64,000 bases of DNA from Bacteroidota bacterium (GTDB lineage: Bacteria; Bacteroidota; Bacteroidia; B-17B0; Aurantibacillaceae): NCBI GenBank assembly GCA_020162035.1, contig JAIUNM010000006.1, positions 62,001 to 126,000 of the forward strand, read 5' to 3'. Shown in pieces: positions 33,416-44,462 of the stretch (position 1 is its first letter; each line of letters begins with the position of its first letter). A program made the position numbers and the translations under genes. Below the pieces are notes generated by a model. It saw only the letters and a list, made by a program, of their open reading frames with translations. It searched no databases and was not told the DNA's origin.

Positions 33416-34963
33416 ATGAAGAGCGTTAAAAATATTAAATATTTATTGTTATTAATTTTATTTATAAGTTTAATTGTATTTCCTGCATTTAAAATACTAT
33501 CAAAAGCTCCCAAACAAATAAAAACAATAGTTATTGACCCTGGGCATGGGGGTAAAGACCCTGGTTGTAATGGTGCTATTCATAAAGAAAAAGAAGTTGC
33601 TTTAGCTGTTGCCTTAGAATTAGGGAAATTAATTGAAGAAAATTACAGCGATATTAAAGTAATTTATACCAGAACAACAGATGTTTTTGTTGAATTAGAA
33701 GAACGCGCACAAATAGCCAATAAAGCTAAAGCCGATTTATTTATAAGCATACATTGTAATGCAGCCGGCAAACCGGTAATGATAAAAGACCCTAAAACTG
33801 GGAAAAAGAAAAAGAAAACCTATAAAAATAAAAAAGGTAAAATAGTAGTTGTTGAAAAACCAAACCCAGAGCCATTTGGAAGCGAAACTTATGTAATGGG
33901 ATTAAAAAACGAAGAGGGAAAAATGAAAGTAGCAACCCGCGAAAACTCTGCTATTTTTTATGAAGATGATTACGAAAAAAAATACGACGGTTTTGACCCC
34001 GATAGCCCCGAAAGCTATATAATTATGAGCAATTACACAAGTGCTTACGTGATACAAAGTGCTAATTTAGCAATGAAAATTCAAGAAGAGTACACCAAAA
34101 AAGCTGGAAGGATTAATAAAGGCGTACACAGGCAAAGTATTTGGGTTTTATGGCGAACGGCAATGCCGAGTATATTAACAGAAATTGGCTATTTAACCAA
34201 TCCTCTCGAAGAACAATTTTTAGGAAGTAAACAAGGACAAAGTTATTTAGCTAAAGCAATTTTTAGAGGATTTAGAAAATACAAAGATGAAATTGAAGGA
34301 GTTAAAAAAGAATATAACGATGATATTGAAAACCAAACACCTTTAGAAAACGAAAATGTAAAAGCTGGGAATATACCTGGTCAAAGAAAAAATACTGATG
34401 ACGATGATGATGACGATGAGGAAGACAATAAAACTACACTTATTAAAAAAGATAGTATAAAAACAAATAATAATACTTTAGTTAAAAACGAAACCACTCC
34501 AACGATAAACTCAACTGTAACACTTTCGCAAACCGTTAGTGTAAATCAAACAGAAGTTAAAGACACAAGTGTAAGTACTAAAAGTATAATAGAAAAATTT
34601 AAAGAAAAAAATAAAGAAACAACAACTTCTAGTACGGTTACAACTAAAAACACCCAAACTACATCTGCCGAAAACCCTATTAATAAAGTAAATGAAGAAG
34701 AGATAAAATTTAAAGTGCAATTTGCAAGTAGCGATGTAGAATTAAATTTAAAAGAAAATAAGTACAACGATATTCTTAATGGAAGCTTTTATAAAATGGG
34801 AAATGTATTAAAATACACTTCAGGTAATTTTATAGACTTTAAAGAAGCTGTTAAACATCAAAATTCTTTAAGAGAGAAAGGGTTTAAAGATTGTTTTGTA
34901 ATAGCAATGCAAAAAAACAATAGAATAGATGTAAACGAAGCCCGAAAAAAATTAAATCAATAA
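33416..34963 (+). CDS. N-acetylmuramoyl-L-alanine amidase (Amidase_3) with C-terminal SPOR-like region
   Basis: A 515-residue exported cell-wall hydrolase that cleaves the lactyl-amide bond of peptidoglycan during cell division. An N-terminal hydrophobic anchor (8-27) is followed by the zinc amidase domain: VIDPGHGGKDPG, IHKEKEVALAVA, FISIHCNA and the catalytic Glu in LTEIGYLTNP. An insertion rich in Lys lies after SIHCNA. A Ser/Thr-rich linker with an acidic DDDDDDDEED run leads to a C-terminal unit (IKFKVQFASSDVELNL to the end) that resembles a SPOR peptidoglycan-binding domain. Confidence 0.9.
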   Translation: MKSVKNIKYLLLLILFISLIVFPAFKILSKAPKQIKTIVIDPGHGGKDPGCNGAIHKEKEVALAVALELGKLIEENYSDIKVIYTRTTDVFVELEERAQIANKAKADLFISIHCNAAGKPVMIKDPKTGKKKKKTYKNKKGKIVVVEKPNPEPFGSETYVMGLKNEEGKMKVATRENSAIFYEDDYEKKYDGFDPDSPESYIIMSNYTSAYVIQSANLAMKIQEEYTKKAGRINKGVHRQSIWVLWRTAMPSILTEIGYLTNPLEEQFLGSKQGQSYLAKAIFRGFRKYKDEIEGVKKEYNDDIENQTPLENENVKAGNIPGQRKNTDDDDDDDEEDNKTTLIKKDSIKTNNNTLVKNETTPTINSTVTLSQTVSVNQTEVKDTSVSTKSIIEKFKEKNKETTTSSTVTTKNTQTTSAENPINKVNEEEIKFKVQFASSDVELNLKENKYNDILNGSFYKMGNVLKYTSGNFIDFKEAVKHQNSLREKGFKDCFVIAMQKNNRIDVNEARKKLNQ

Positions 34964-34964
34964 T

Positions 34965-35333
34965 TTATTTTTTCTCATCTGTTGTGTTAATTCGTTGATA
35001 AACTATATCAACTCTACTCCTTTTAGATTTATCTGATTTTTTTGGCCCTTGAAACGTAATATTTGTGTAATCACGCGCTTTGCGTGTAACAACAAGTGCT
35101 ACATCTCCAATTCTTTGTTCGGCAATATCTTTAAATTCATTTTTATCAAAATAGGCAAGTATTTCAACGTCAATTTTACCGCCCTTTAAAGCATTTGCCC
35201 AATTCCCAATTTTAACTTCATTACTATCTAATAATTTAGTTGAAAGACCGCTGTAATAAAGCTTAATGGTATCTTTTTGGGCATTTAAACCAATACAAAT
35301 TGAAACAAAAATTAAAGTTAGTATAACTTTCAT
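34965..35333 (-). CDS. Small exported protein of unknown function
   Basis: A 122-residue protein from ATG 35333; the first codons of the longer frame would overlap sdhB. An N-terminal signal peptide (KVILTLIFVSICIGLNAQ) is followed by a short beta-rich domain (LKGGKIDVEILAYFDKNEF, RIGDVALVVTRKARDYTNITFQ) and a basic C-terminus. I recognise no family. It begins four bases after the sdhB stop and may be cotranscribed with sdhCAB. Confidence 0.7.
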   Translation of the reverse strand: MKVILTLIFVSICIGLNAQKDTIKLYYSGLSTKLLDSNEVKIGNWANALKGGKIDVEILAYFDKNEFKDIAEQRIGDVALVVTRKARDYTNITFQGPKKSDKSKRSRVDIVYQRINTTDEKK

Positions 35334-35337
35334 GTAA

Positions 35338-36102
35338 TTATTTATTTTGAGTAAAACTTGCACCCATATATTCTCTATTCATGCGCGCAATATTTTCTAA
35401 ACTTATTCCTTTAGGGCACTCAGCTTCGCACGCACCAGTATTTGTACAATTTCCAAATCCTTCTTCATCCATTTGGCGCACCATATTTAATACACGATCT
35501 TGCTTTTCAATTTGCCCTTGTGGCAATAACGCAAACTGACTAACTTTTGCACTCACAAATAACATCGCACTACTGTTTTTACAAGCAGCAACGCAAGCAC
35601 CACAACCAATACATGCAGCAGCAGCAAATGCTGTATCTGCATCATCTTTAGGGATTAAGATATTATTTGCGTCTTTTACGTTTCCAGTATTTACACTAAC
35701 AAATCCGCCAGCAGCCATAATTCTATCAAAACTACTTCTATCCACTGCTAAATCTTTTATAACAGGGAAAGCAGCACTACGCCATGGCTCAACCACAATT
35801 GTATCTCCATCTTTAAAACTACGCATATGCAATTGGCAGGTTGTAACACCTTGTTTAGGCCCGTGTGGCTGCCCGTTAATGTACATACTGCACATTCCGC
35901 AAATTCCTTCGCGGCAATCGTGGTCAAATGCAATTGGTTCTTTACCTTCGTTTATTAGTTTTTCGTTTACAACATCAAACATTTCCAAAAAACTCATGTC
36001 GGGGCTAATGCCTTTTGCTTCAATGGTTTCAAAACGACCTTTTTCGTTTTTGTTTTTTTGTTTCCAAACCTTTAAGGTTAAATTCATGTTTCCGTGACTC
36101 AT
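35338..36102 (-). CDS. sdhB: Succinate dehydrogenase/fumarate reductase iron-sulfur subunit
   Basis: A 254-residue subunit carrying three Fe-S clusters. The 2Fe-2S motif is CREGICGMC, with a further Cys in TTCQLHM; the 4Fe-4S and 3Fe-4S ligands are in [11 protein letters not shown] and [14 protein letters not shown]. It transfers electrons between SdhA flavin and the cytochrome b subunit. The gene order sdhC-A-B with six bases to sdhA is usual in Bacteroidota. Confidence 0.96.
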   Translation of the reverse strand: MSHGNMNLTLKVWKQKNKNEKGRFETIEAKGISPDMSFLEMFDVVNEKLINEGKEPIAFDHDCREGICGMCSMYINGQPHGPKQGVTTCQLHMRSFKDGDTIVVEPWRSAAFPVIKDLAVDRSSFDRIMAAGGFVSVNTGNVKDANNILIPKDDADTAFAAAACIGCGACVAACKNSSAMLFVSAKVSQFALLPQGQIEKQDRVLNMVRQMDEEGFGNCTNTGACEAECPKGISLENIARMNREYMGASFTQNK

Positions 36103-36108
36103 AATAAT

Positions 36109-38097
36109 TTATTTATATGAACGTTGTGCAATTTTAATATTTTCGTATTTAAGTTCTTCTTTATGTAATTCAAATTTACTTTCTTCTTTAAATTCCCATG
36201 CTGCAACGTATGAAAAATTTGCATCATCACGCATTGCTTCTCCTTCTTCAGTTTGAAACTCTTCGCGGAAATGCCCACCACAACTTTCGTTTCGGTGTAA
36301 TGCATCAATACACATTAATTCTCCTAATTCTAAAAAATCCGCAACTCTTGCAGCTTTTTCAAGTTCAGGATTAAATTCGTTTGCATCGCCTAGCACTCTT
36401 ACATCACTCCAAAACTCTTTTCGTAATTGTTTAATTTCTTCAATTGCAGATGTTAAGCCTTCTTTATTTCTTGCCATACCACATTTATCCCACATTATTT
36501 TTCCTAATTTTTTATGGAAATGATCTACAGATTTAGTGCCTTTAATACCTAATAATTTAGAAATGTTATCTTGAACATTTTTCTCAGCTTCAACAAATGC
36601 TGGATGATCGGTAGGTATTGCTTTAGTACGAATTTCTTCACTTAAATAATCACCAATAGTATAAGGAATTACAAAATAACCATCAGCCAACCCTTGCATT
36701 AAAGCACTTGCCCCTAAACGGTTTGCACCATGGTCGCTAAAATTTGCTTCGCCTAACGCATATAAGCCGGGTACTGTAGTCATTAAATTGTAATCAACCC
36801 ATAAACCACCCATTGTGTAATGCACCGCAGGATAAATACGCATTGGTGTTTCATAAGGGTTTTCGCCAGTAATTTGTGCGTACATATCAAACAAATTACC
36901 GTATTTTTCTTTTACAACTTCTTTACCAAGACGCATAATTTCGTCTTTGCTTGGGTTGTGCAAGTTTTTCTTTGCAGCTTCAATTTTACCATAACGTTCT
37001 GTATTGAAAGTAAAATCTAAATAAACTGCTAATTTGCTGGCACCTACACCATAACCGGCATCGCAACGCTCTTTAGCAGCTCTACTTGCTACATCGCGTG
37101 GCACTAAGTTACCAAAAGCAGGGTATCTTCTTTCTAAGTAATAATCTCTTTCTTCTTCAGGTATATCGGTAGGTTTGCGGTTATCATCTTTCTTTTTTGG
37201 CACCCAAATTCTACCATCGTTACGTAACGATTCGCTCATTAAAGTAAGTTTAGATTGGTGATCGCCACTAACAGGAATACATGTTGGATGAATTTGTGTG
37301 TAACAAGGATTGCCAAAAAACGCCCCTTTTTTGTGTGCTTTCCACGCTGCAGTAACGTTACTTCCCATAGCGTTAGTACTTAAAAAGAAAACGTTTCCAT
37401 AACCACCAGTGCATAATAAAACAGCATGCCCAAAATGTCTTTCTAATTTTCCGGTAACTAAATCTCTAGCAATTATTCCTCGTGCTTTACCATCAATATT
37501 AACTATATCAAGCATTTCATGTCTCGAAAGCATTGTTACTGCGCCCATTCCTACTTGGCGTTGCAAAGCAGAATATGCGCCTAACAATAATTGTTGTCCG
37601 GTTTGCCCAGCTGCATAAAATGTACGTTGCACTTGTGTGCCGCCAAACGATCGGTTGCTTAAAGTTCCACCATATTCGCGTGCAAAAGGTACACCTTGCC
37701 CAACGCATTGGTCAATAATATTTCCGCTTACTTCGGCTAAACGGTGTACGTTTGCTTCGCGTGAGCGGTAATCGCCTCCTTTTATTGTATCGTAAAATAA
37801 ACGGTAAATACTATCACCATCGTTTTGATAATTTTTAGCAGCATTAACACCACCTTGCGCGGCAATACTATGCGCACGGCGAGGCGAATCTTGAAAACAA
37901 AATACTTTTACTTTGTAACCCATTTCTGCTAATGTAGCTGCGGCTGATGCGCCTGCTAAACCTGAGCCTACAACCAAAACCTCTAAACTTCTTTTGTTTG
38001 AAGGGTTAACAAGGTGAACAGTTGAACGGTATTTTGTCCATTTATTCTCTAATACACCTTCTGGTATTCTCGAATTTAATTTTGTAGAACTTGCCAT
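36109..38097 (-). CDS. sdhA: Succinate dehydrogenase/fumarate reductase flavoprotein subunit
   Basis: A 662-residue flavoprotein that interconverts succinate and fumarate. The FAD-binding [18 protein letters not shown] (about 43-60), the [14 protein letters not shown] segment with the FAD-linking His, the active-site HPTCIP and the C-terminal [15 protein letters not shown] are clear. Its length and N-terminal extension ([18 protein letters not shown]) are typical of the Bacteroidota type that pairs with a five-helix cytochrome b. Confidence 0.97.
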   Translation of the reverse strand: MASSTKLNSRIPEGVLENKWTKYRSTVHLVNPSNKRSLEVLVVGSGLAGASAAATLAEMGYKVKVFCFQDSPRRAHSIAAQGGVNAAKNYQNDGDSIYRLFYDTIKGGDYRSREANVHRLAEVSGNIIDQCVGQGVPFAREYGGTLSNRSFGGTQVQRTFYAAGQTGQQLLLGAYSALQRQVGMGAVTMLSRHEMLDIVNIDGKARGIIARDLVTGKLERHFGHAVLLCTGGYGNVFFLSTNAMGSNVTAAWKAHKKGAFFGNPCYTQIHPTCIPVSGDHQSKLTLMSESLRNDGRIWVPKKKDDNRKPTDIPEEERDYYLERRYPAFGNLVPRDVASRAAKERCDAGYGVGASKLAVYLDFTFNTERYGKIEAAKKNLHNPSKDEIMRLGKEVVKEKYGNLFDMYAQITGENPYETPMRIYPAVHYTMGGLWVDYNLMTTVPGLYALGEANFSDHGANRLGASALMQGLADGYFVIPYTIGDYLSEEIRTKAIPTDHPAFVEAEKNVQDNISKLLGIKGTKSVDHFHKKLGKIMWDKCGMARNKEGLTSAIEEIKQLRKEFWSDVRVLGDANEFNPELEKAARVADFLELGELMCIDALHRNESCGGHFREEFQTEEGEAMRDDANFSYVAAWEFKEESKFELHKEELKYENIKIAQRSYK

Positions 38098-38116
38098 ATC
38101 TTAATCTTAAACTTTA

Positions 38117-38791
38117 TTAATTATTCATTCCTCTCATAAACATTACTATTGGCATTAATGCAAATAGTAAACAAACGATAACACTGTACCAAATACCAAT
38201 TTTTTTAATAAGTGGGGTGTATTTTTTATGATTTAATCCTAATGTTTGAAAAGCTGATTGAAAACCATGCAATAAATGAAATAATAAACTGCCTACTCCA
38301 AATAAATAAATTGCAACAACCCATATGTGAGAAAACACTTCTTGCATTTCAACATAAGTATTATGCTCGTCTGCTTTACCCGAAAATACTGCAACTTTTG
38401 TATCAACCCAAAAATGAGATAAATGCACCACTAAAAATAATAATAATAATGAACCTAATACACCCATGCTGCGGCTATACCATTTGCTGTTAGCAGCACC
38501 ATTAACTTTAGCATAAGCAATTGGCCGAGCTTTTTTATTTTCTAAAGTTAAAATTAATGCTTGGTATATATGTAATAATAAGCCTGCAAATAAACCTATT
38601 TCCATAACTCTAATTACAGGGTTTGTAGCCATAAAATGTGCAGCAGCATTAAATGTTTCGCCGTTATCAGGTATAAAAATGCAAGCATTAATACCAACGT
38701 GTACAACTAAAAATGAGATTAAAAATAATCCCGTTAAACCCATTACAAATTTTTTTCCAATAGATGAATGAAGAAATCCTGTTTTACTCAT
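38117..38791 (-). CDS. sdhC: Succinate dehydrogenase cytochrome b subunit
   Basis: A 224-residue membrane anchor with five helices and histidines for two b hemes (VVHVGIN, LLHIYQAL, VVHLSHFWVD, LFHLLHGFQSAFQTLG). ATG 38791 is preferred (MSKTGFLHSSIGKKFVMGLTG); the upstream ATG at 38824 lies within three bases of the -7 element. It is the first gene of sdhCAB. Confidence 0.93.
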   Translation of the reverse strand: MSKTGFLHSSIGKKFVMGLTGLFLISFLVVHVGINACIFIPDNGETFNAAAHFMATNPVIRVMEIGLFAGLLLHIYQALILTLENKKARPIAYAKVNGAANSKWYSRSMGVLGSLLLLFLVVHLSHFWVDTKVAVFSGKADEHNTYVEMQEVFSHIWVVAIYLFGVGSLLFHLLHGFQSAFQTLGLNHKKYTPLIKKIGIWYSVIVCLLFALMPIVMFMRGMNN

Positions 38792-38826
38792 AAAATTTAA
38801 CTTAAGCGTGTATAAATTAAGCACTG

Positions 38827-38856
38827 CAAATTTAATAGTTTCAAGATATTAGCAAA
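38827..38856 (-). promoter_or_regulatory. Promoter of sdhCAB
   Basis: On the minus strand a -33 TTTG (38856-38853) and a -7 TAAATTTG (38834-38827) are separated by 18 bases, a textbook Bacteroidota promoter. The start codon lies about 35 bases downstream of the -7 element. Confidence 0.72.
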
Positions 38857-39086
38857 ACACAATAATTTTAAGTTTTTTTGTTATCCGTAAAATTTTAATT
38901 TGTAGTAGGGTTGTAGGCTTTAATATTACAATAAAACCCAATGTTATTTAGAATTGTTTTAAATACTTTTTACTTTGATTAAAGCATATACCTTATCAAC
39001 CAAATTTGATAATTAGGGTTAGAAATTTACGATTAACAATGCTTATTTTAACCAGTTTATCTAATATCGTTTATTTATTTAGATTG

Positions 39087-39119
39087 TTTGCGTTGATATT
39101 TATTTTTTATTTAATTTTG
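39087..39119 (+). promoter_or_regulatory. Promoter of kup
   Basis: -33 TTTG (39087-39090) and -7 TAATTTTG (39112-39119) with a 21-base spacer, 25 bases before the kup start codon. Confidence 0.72.
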
Positions 39120-39144
39120 AAGCCTTGTTTTAAGTTTACCCAAT

Positions 39145-41100
39145 ATGGGAAGTCAACAAAAAGGCACTTTAAATAAAATTACTTTTGGAGGTTTAATTGT
39201 AACTTTAGGTATTATTTATGGCGACATAGGTACATCGCCTTTGTATGTATTAAAAGCTATAGTAGGAGATGCTCCAATAAATTCTGATTTAGTTAAAGGC
39301 GCAATAAGCGCAATTTTTTGGACATTAACCTTACAAACTACAATAAAATATGTTGTTTTAACTTTAAGAGCGGATAATAAAGGTGAAGGCGGAATTTTTT
39401 CGTTATACACATTAGTAAAACGAAGTAAATTTAAATGGCTGATTGTGCCAGCAATAATTGGTGGTAGCGCACTATTAGCCGATGGAATAATTACTCCTCC
39501 AATTTCTGTTAGTTCTGCAATTGAAGGTTTAAAAAAAGAAAACCCTGACTTAAATACTGTACCGATTGTTATAGTTATTATTACAGCATTATTTTTTATT
39601 CAGCGATTTGGAACTAAAACAATAGGTCGAGCATTTGGACCAATAATGTTTATTTGGTTTGCCATGTTAGGTGTTTTAGGTATTAGTAAAATGGGAGCCA
39701 ACTTAGAAATTTTTTCTGCTTTTAACCCCTATTACACTTATAAGCTTATACAAAGTCACCCAAGCGGCATATTAATTTTAGGCGCAGTATTTTTATGTAC
39801 TACCGGAGCAGAAGCGTTATATAGCGATTTAGGCCATTGCGGTAAACAAAACATTAGAGTTTCGTGGGTTTTTGTAAAAAGTATGCTTGTTTTAAATTAC
39901 TTTGGACAAGGCGCATGGCTTATTAGTAATGAGGGTAAAACACTTAATGGCGCAAACCCATTTTACGAAATAATGCCCGATTGGTTTCTTTTACCAGGAA
40001 TTATAATCGCTACAAGCGCTGCTGTTATTGCTTCACAAGCATTAATATCAGGTTCATTTACTTTAATAAATGAAGCCATGCGTTTAAATTTATGGCCAAA
40101 AGTTAGAGTAAAATATCCAAGCGAAGAAAAAGGGCAATTATATATTCCTTCACTTAATTCATTACTGTGTATAGGTTGTATTATTGTGGTGTTGTATTTT
40201 AGAGAATCTGGTGCAATGGAGGCTGCATATGGTTTAGCAATTGTACTTTGTATGATGATGACAACTATTTTATTAAACTTTTATTTACACATAAAGCGTT
40301 ATAATTATATTTTAATTGTTTTTATAATAACTATTTATGCCATAATAGAACTTTCTTTCTTTTACGCCAACATCGAAAAATTTTCGCATGGCGGTTGGAT
40401 TACATTATTAATTGCAGGCACACTAATGTTGGTAATGACCGTGTGGCAAGTTGCTAAAAAAATTAGAATGAAATACACAGATACTGTTGTGTTAAACGAT
40501 TATAAACAATTTTTAATTGATTTAAGTAAAGATGAATCAATCCCTAAATATGCAACTCACCTAGTGTATTTAACTTCAGTAAACGATTCTAAATTAATCG
40601 AACAAAAAATAATTCATTCTATATTACAACGTAGGCCTAAACGAGCTGATATATATTGGTTTGTGCATGTTGACGTAATGGATGAGCCTTATAGAATGGA
40701 ATACAAGGTAGATCATATTGCCGAAGATGACATTATAAGGATTGATTTTAAACTAGGATTTAGGGTTGCACCAAAAATAAATTTAATGTTTAGAAAAGTT
40801 GTTGAAGATTTGGTTGAAAACAAAGAGGTAGATATTAGAAGCAGATACGAATCGTTACAAAAAAACAATATAAGTGGCGATTTTAAATTTGTAGTAGTAG
40901 AAAAATATTTAAGCTACGATAATGATATGCCTTTCTTTAGAAAAGTTGTATTAGAAATTTACTATTTCTTAAAACACTTAAGCTTAACCGAAGCTAAAGC
41001 TTTTGGCTTAGATAGCAGTAGTGTTAAAGTTGAGCGTTTCCCTATGATTTTTAAAGTGCCGGAATCAATAAAAAATTTAAAACGAATAAGTAATAAGTAA
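39145..41100 (+). CDS. kup: KUP-type potassium uptake protein
   Basis: A 651-residue inner-membrane K+/H+ symporter. The N-terminal YGDIGTSPLYVLKAI (about 24-38), NKGEGGIFSLYTLVKR and GADGIITPPIS-like ADGIITPPISV are family hallmarks. About twelve helices occupy residues 15-435, followed by a cytoplasmic C-terminal domain of about 210 residues. It has its own promoter and no neighbours on its strand. Confidence 0.95.
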   Translation: MGSQQKGTLNKITFGGLIVTLGIIYGDIGTSPLYVLKAIVGDAPINSDLVKGAISAIFWTLTLQTTIKYVVLTLRADNKGEGGIFSLYTLVKRSKFKWLIVPAIIGGSALLADGIITPPISVSSAIEGLKKENPDLNTVPIVIVIITALFFIQRFGTKTIGRAFGPIMFIWFAMLGVLGISKMGANLEIFSAFNPYYTYKLIQSHPSGILILGAVFLCTTGAEALYSDLGHCGKQNIRVSWVFVKSMLVLNYFGQGAWLISNEGKTLNGANPFYEIMPDWFLLPGIIIATSAAVIASQALISGSFTLINEAMRLNLWPKVRVKYPSEEKGQLYIPSLNSLLCIGCIIVVLYFRESGAMEAAYGLAIVLCMMMTTILLNFYLHIKRYNYILIVFIITIYAIIELSFFYANIEKFSHGGWITLLIAGTLMLVMTVWQVAKKIRMKYTDTVVLNDYKQFLIDLSKDESIPKYATHLVYLTSVNDSKLIEQKIIHSILQRRPKRADIYWFVHVDVMDEPYRMEYKVDHIAEDDIIRIDFKLGFRVAPKINLMFRKVVEDLVENKEVDIRSRYESLQKNNISGDFKFVVVEKYLSYDNDMPFFRKVVLEIYYFLKHLSLTEAKAFGLDSSSVKVERFPMIFKVPESIKNLKRISNK

Positions 41101-41104
41101 ACAC

Positions 41105-41587
41105 TTAAAAAATTTCGTTATTGTTTTTGTTCTCATATCCTTCATCAATCAGCAAATAATTTGATTTACTGGCTTCTACTGCTAACACATCACACCTATT
41201 ATTTTCTATATTAGAGGCATGCCCCTTTACCCAAATAAACTGATGCAATTTTGGATTATAAGCCTTTAAAAAACGTTTCCATAAATCTGGATTTGCCTTA
41301 TCTTTAAAACCTATTTTTACCCAGCCAAATACCCATTTTAGGTTTATGGCATCAACAACATACTTACTATCTGAATATATAATTATAGGAATCTCTTTTT
41401 GTTTAATGCTCTCTATGCCAATTATTACAGCCAATAACTCCATTCTGTTATTTGTTGTTTTTTTGTAGCCTTGGCTAAGCTCTTTTCTATGTTGTTTGTA
41501 CAGTAAAACTATGCCATAGCCACCCGGTCCTGGATTACCAGAGCATGCTCCATCTGTATATAGCTTAATTGTATGTTTCAAAAACAT
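41105..41587 (-). CDS. rnhA: Ribonuclease HI
   Basis: A 160-residue enzyme that removes RNA from RNA-DNA hybrids. The catalytic residues are in LYTDGACSGNPGPGGYG (Asp), NRMELLAVI (Glu), IIYSDSKYVVDAI (Asp) and NNRCDVLA (Asp), with VKGHA carrying the active-site His. It is convergent with kup, four bases apart. Confidence 0.95.
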   Translation of the reverse strand: MFLKHTIKLYTDGACSGNPGPGGYGIVLLYKQHRKELSQGYKKTTNNRMELLAVIIGIESIKQKEIPIIIYSDSKYVVDAINLKWVFGWVKIGFKDKANPDLWKRFLKAYNPKLHQFIWVKGHASNIENNRCDVLAVEASKSNYLLIDEGYENKNNNEIF

Positions 41588-41640
41588 TTAAAATTAATTA
41601 AATTATAATTTTGAATTATATTTTTTTGTAATTTTATTTA

Positions 41641-44379
41641 GTGAATCCTTTAAAAAGTGTTTTATTATTTGTTTTTGTTTGTTTTGCATATGTGTTAAAT
41701 GCAACACATAATCGTGCAGGCGAAATATTATACAAACGTATTGCGCCCTACACAACACAAGTAAGTGGTACTACAGTTCAAGTTTACACGTATTCGTTCA
41801 CAATTGTTAAATACACAAACGATGGTTCAAACATAGCCGATAGATGCGTTGATACAGTTTATTTTGGAGATGGCACCAAGGGTGTAGCGCCAAGGGTAAA
41901 TGGAGGAACTTTATTATGCGGAAATAATTGTTCTAACTGTGGCGAAATTATTTTAAACGACCCAGGTTATGTTGTAAAGAAAAATGTTTACACCATTGTT
42001 CACACTTATCCTGGTCCAGGAAATTTTTTAGTTAAATCTTACGACCCTAATAGAAATGGTGGTGTTATAAACATTCCAAATTCAATTGATAAACCTTTTT
42101 ATATCGAATCTTTATTAATTATTACCCCATTTAAAGGAGCAAACTCATCACCTGTGTTTAATTTCCCACCAATAGACAAGGGTTGTACCAATATATGTTT
42201 CTATCACAATCCTGGCGCTTACGACCCTGATGGAGACAGTTTAAGCTATGAAATTACGATGAGTAGGGGTGCAGATGGCGACACTGTACAAGGCTACACA
42301 TTTCCTGCAACTGGCGGAGGCACTTATGGAATTAACCAATACGGAACAATTACTTGGTGTACGCCTCAATTACAAGGCGAATACAATTTAGCATTTATTG
42401 TAAAAGAATGGAGAAAGTCAACCGATAATAAAACATATGATTTAGTGGGCTATGTTATGCGCGATATGCAAGTTGTAGTTGGAAATTGCGTTGCAAACCA
42501 ACCACCATTAATTAGTATTAATACCGAAACTTGTGTTGAAGCGGGGGTAGAAATTGCTGAGCCATTTACAGTAACTGATCCTAATGTAGGACAAATTATA
42601 AGTTTACAAGGAGAGGGAGGAGCCTTTTCGGCTGCATCACCAACTGCTTATTTTACAAATCAAACCTTTACAGCAAATTCTTTTTCAACCTCTGTATTTA
42701 ACTGGAAAACAAATTGTAATCACATTAGACAACAGCCTTATAGCAACGTTTTAAAAGCAACAGATAATGGCTCTCCTATTAAACTAGTTTATTTTGCTAA
42801 CTACAACGTAAAAGTTGTTCCTCCAAAACTAGTAGGCTTAAGTGCCAACCCATTAGGCACATCAATTACGCTTACATGGCAACCAAGTTCATGTAATCCG
42901 CCACTTAACCCATTAGTTCAATATATTATATATCGCAAAAACGAATGCGGAACATTTTCTTATACGCCTTGCAAAACAGGTGTTGATCCATCAAGCGGAT
43001 ACATACAAGTAGGTTCTACGGTTTCGGGCATCACTACTTTTGTTGATAATAATAACGGCAACGGTTTAGTGGTTGGGGTTGATTACAGTTATATTGTTGT
43101 TGCATACTATACTGATGGTTCTTTTAGTTTTGCTAGTACCGAAACCTGCACACAACTTAAAAAAGATGTGCCAATTATTACAAATGTAGATGTATTAAAC
43201 ACTTCTACTAACCTTGGTATTATTAATATTAAATGGGTTAAACCAATAACAAACAGTTCTAATTTTGACACTACTTTATACACAGGGCCTTATACATTTA
43301 ATGTTAAATATAAACCAAACTCAGCAACTTCATATACAACTGTTTTATCGGTAACTCAACCTAGTTTTTTTATGCTTCCAACAACTGGCACAACAACCAG
43401 TTCGTTTACACATACTAATATAAACACAGTTCAAGAAGGAAGTTCTTATATAATTGAGTTTATTGCAGGAACTGTTACTGTAGGAAATTCTCAAAAAGCA
43501 ACATCAGTATTTTTAACGTTAAGTCCAAACGATAGAAAAATAAATTTAAGTTGGCAAAGTAACACACCGTGGACAAATTACAAATACACCATTTATAAAC
43601 GTAAATTAGCTCAAGTAACTTTTAGTGCCATTGCCACTACCAGTTTAACTAATTATACAGATACAACTGATGTAAAAAATGATAGCACCTATTGTTATAA
43701 AATTTTAGCCGAGGGTCAATATTCAGATTTATCATTACCGCGCCCATTATTTAATAATTCGCAGGAAACATGCGCAACAGCAATAGATTTAACCCCACCA
43801 TGCACACCAACAATAACTCCAACAGTTGATTGCGATAAAGGTTACTTGCGTATTGATTGGACAGATGTGAAAACTCAATGCAACGGAAGTGATGATGTGT
43901 ATAAGTATTTATTGTACTATAAAGAAACAAAAGACCAAGATTATACTTTATTAGATTCATTATCAAATAACTCAACTGCATATGTGAATGACAATAATGG
44001 GTTTATATCTGGCTGTTATAAAGTTGCAGCAGTTGATAAAAAACTAAATGTTAGTCCGCCAAGTACTGAGTTTTGCGTGGATAATTGTCCAATATTTGAA
44101 CTTCCAAACATTGTTACTGTAAACGGCGATGGCGTAAATGATTTTTATAAAGCAGTAAGAGTTAGGCAAATAAAAGAAATTAATTTAATGATTTGGGACA
44201 GATGGGGTACATTGGTTTACGAAACAAAAGACCCATACTTTAAATGGAATTGCATAAGCAAAGCAAGTAATAAATTAGTTAGTCAAGGCACATTTTTTTA
44301 TGCTTGCGAAGTATTTGAGCCGCGCATAGATGGAGTTAAAAAACGCTTATTAAAAGGATTTTTACAAGTAGTACAATAA
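41641..44379 (+). CDS. Large secreted protein with T9SS type B (gliding-motility C-terminal) sorting domain
   Basis: A 912-residue exported protein with GTG start and signal peptide (LKSVLLFVFVCFAYVLNA). The N-terminal part (HNRAGEILYKRI) resembles PKD-like/gliding domains, the centre contains fibronectin type III-like units (SANPLGTSITLTWQPSSCNPP, INLSWQSNTPW), and the last 90 residues (LPNIVTVNGDGVNDFYKAVRV to LLKGFLQVVQ) are a CHU/type B C-terminal sorting domain. Many cysteines suggest disulfides. It is probably a cell-surface protein exported by type IX secretion; its ligand is unknown. Confidence 0.85.
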   Translation: MNPLKSVLLFVFVCFAYVLNATHNRAGEILYKRIAPYTTQVSGTTVQVYTYSFTIVKYTNDGSNIADRCVDTVYFGDGTKGVAPRVNGGTLLCGNNCSNCGEIILNDPGYVVKKNVYTIVHTYPGPGNFLVKSYDPNRNGGVINIPNSIDKPFYIESLLIITPFKGANSSPVFNFPPIDKGCTNICFYHNPGAYDPDGDSLSYEITMSRGADGDTVQGYTFPATGGGTYGINQYGTITWCTPQLQGEYNLAFIVKEWRKSTDNKTYDLVGYVMRDMQVVVGNCVANQPPLISINTETCVEAGVEIAEPFTVTDPNVGQIISLQGEGGAFSAASPTAYFTNQTFTANSFSTSVFNWKTNCNHIRQQPYSNVLKATDNGSPIKLVYFANYNVKVVPPKLVGLSANPLGTSITLTWQPSSCNPPLNPLVQYIIYRKNECGTFSYTPCKTGVDPSSGYIQVGSTVSGITTFVDNNNGNGLVVGVDYSYIVVAYYTDGSFSFASTETCTQLKKDVPIITNVDVLNTSTNLGIINIKWVKPITNSSNFDTTLYTGPYTFNVKYKPNSATSYTTVLSVTQPSFFMLPTTGTTTSSFTHTNINTVQEGSSYIIEFIAGTVTVGNSQKATSVFLTLSPNDRKINLSWQSNTPWTNYKYTIYKRKLAQVTFSAIATTSLTNYTDTTDVKNDSTYCYKILAEGQYSDLSLPRPLFNNSQETCATAIDLTPPCTPTITPTVDCDKGYLRIDWTDVKTQCNGSDDVYKYLLYYKETKDQDYTLLDSLSNNSTAYVNDNNGFISGCYKVAAVDKKLNVSPPSTEFCVDNCPIFELPNIVTVNGDGVNDFYKAVRVRQIKEINLMIWDRWGTLVYETKDPYFKWNCISKASNKLVSQGTFFYACEVFEPRIDGVKKRLLKGFLQVVQ

Positions 44380-44462
44380 CATTAAAAATTGGTTTATTTC
44401 TTTTAGCATTTAACCTAATTTTCTCACTTTTTTTTGCTTTCTTTACGTTTTAAAATTTAAAC

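Larger units (their letters stand above)
38792..39144. other. 353-base divergent promoter region between sdhC and kup
   Basis: AT-rich, without an ORF or RNA gene that I can recognise. It holds the sdhCAB promoter on the minus strand and the kup promoter on the plus strand. The middle (about 38880-39070) shows no clear repeat or riboswitch-like fold. Confidence 0.6.

Noticed and set aside
34511..34767. Two overlapping minus-strand frames opposite the amidase linker
   Set aside because: They come from the low-complexity Ser/Thr/Lys linker; composition bias explains the open frames.
38880..39070. Possible riboswitch (c-di-AMP type) upstream of kup
   Set aside because: The conserved motifs of that class are not visible, and the kup promoter lies too close to the start codon (about 25 bases) to leave room for one.
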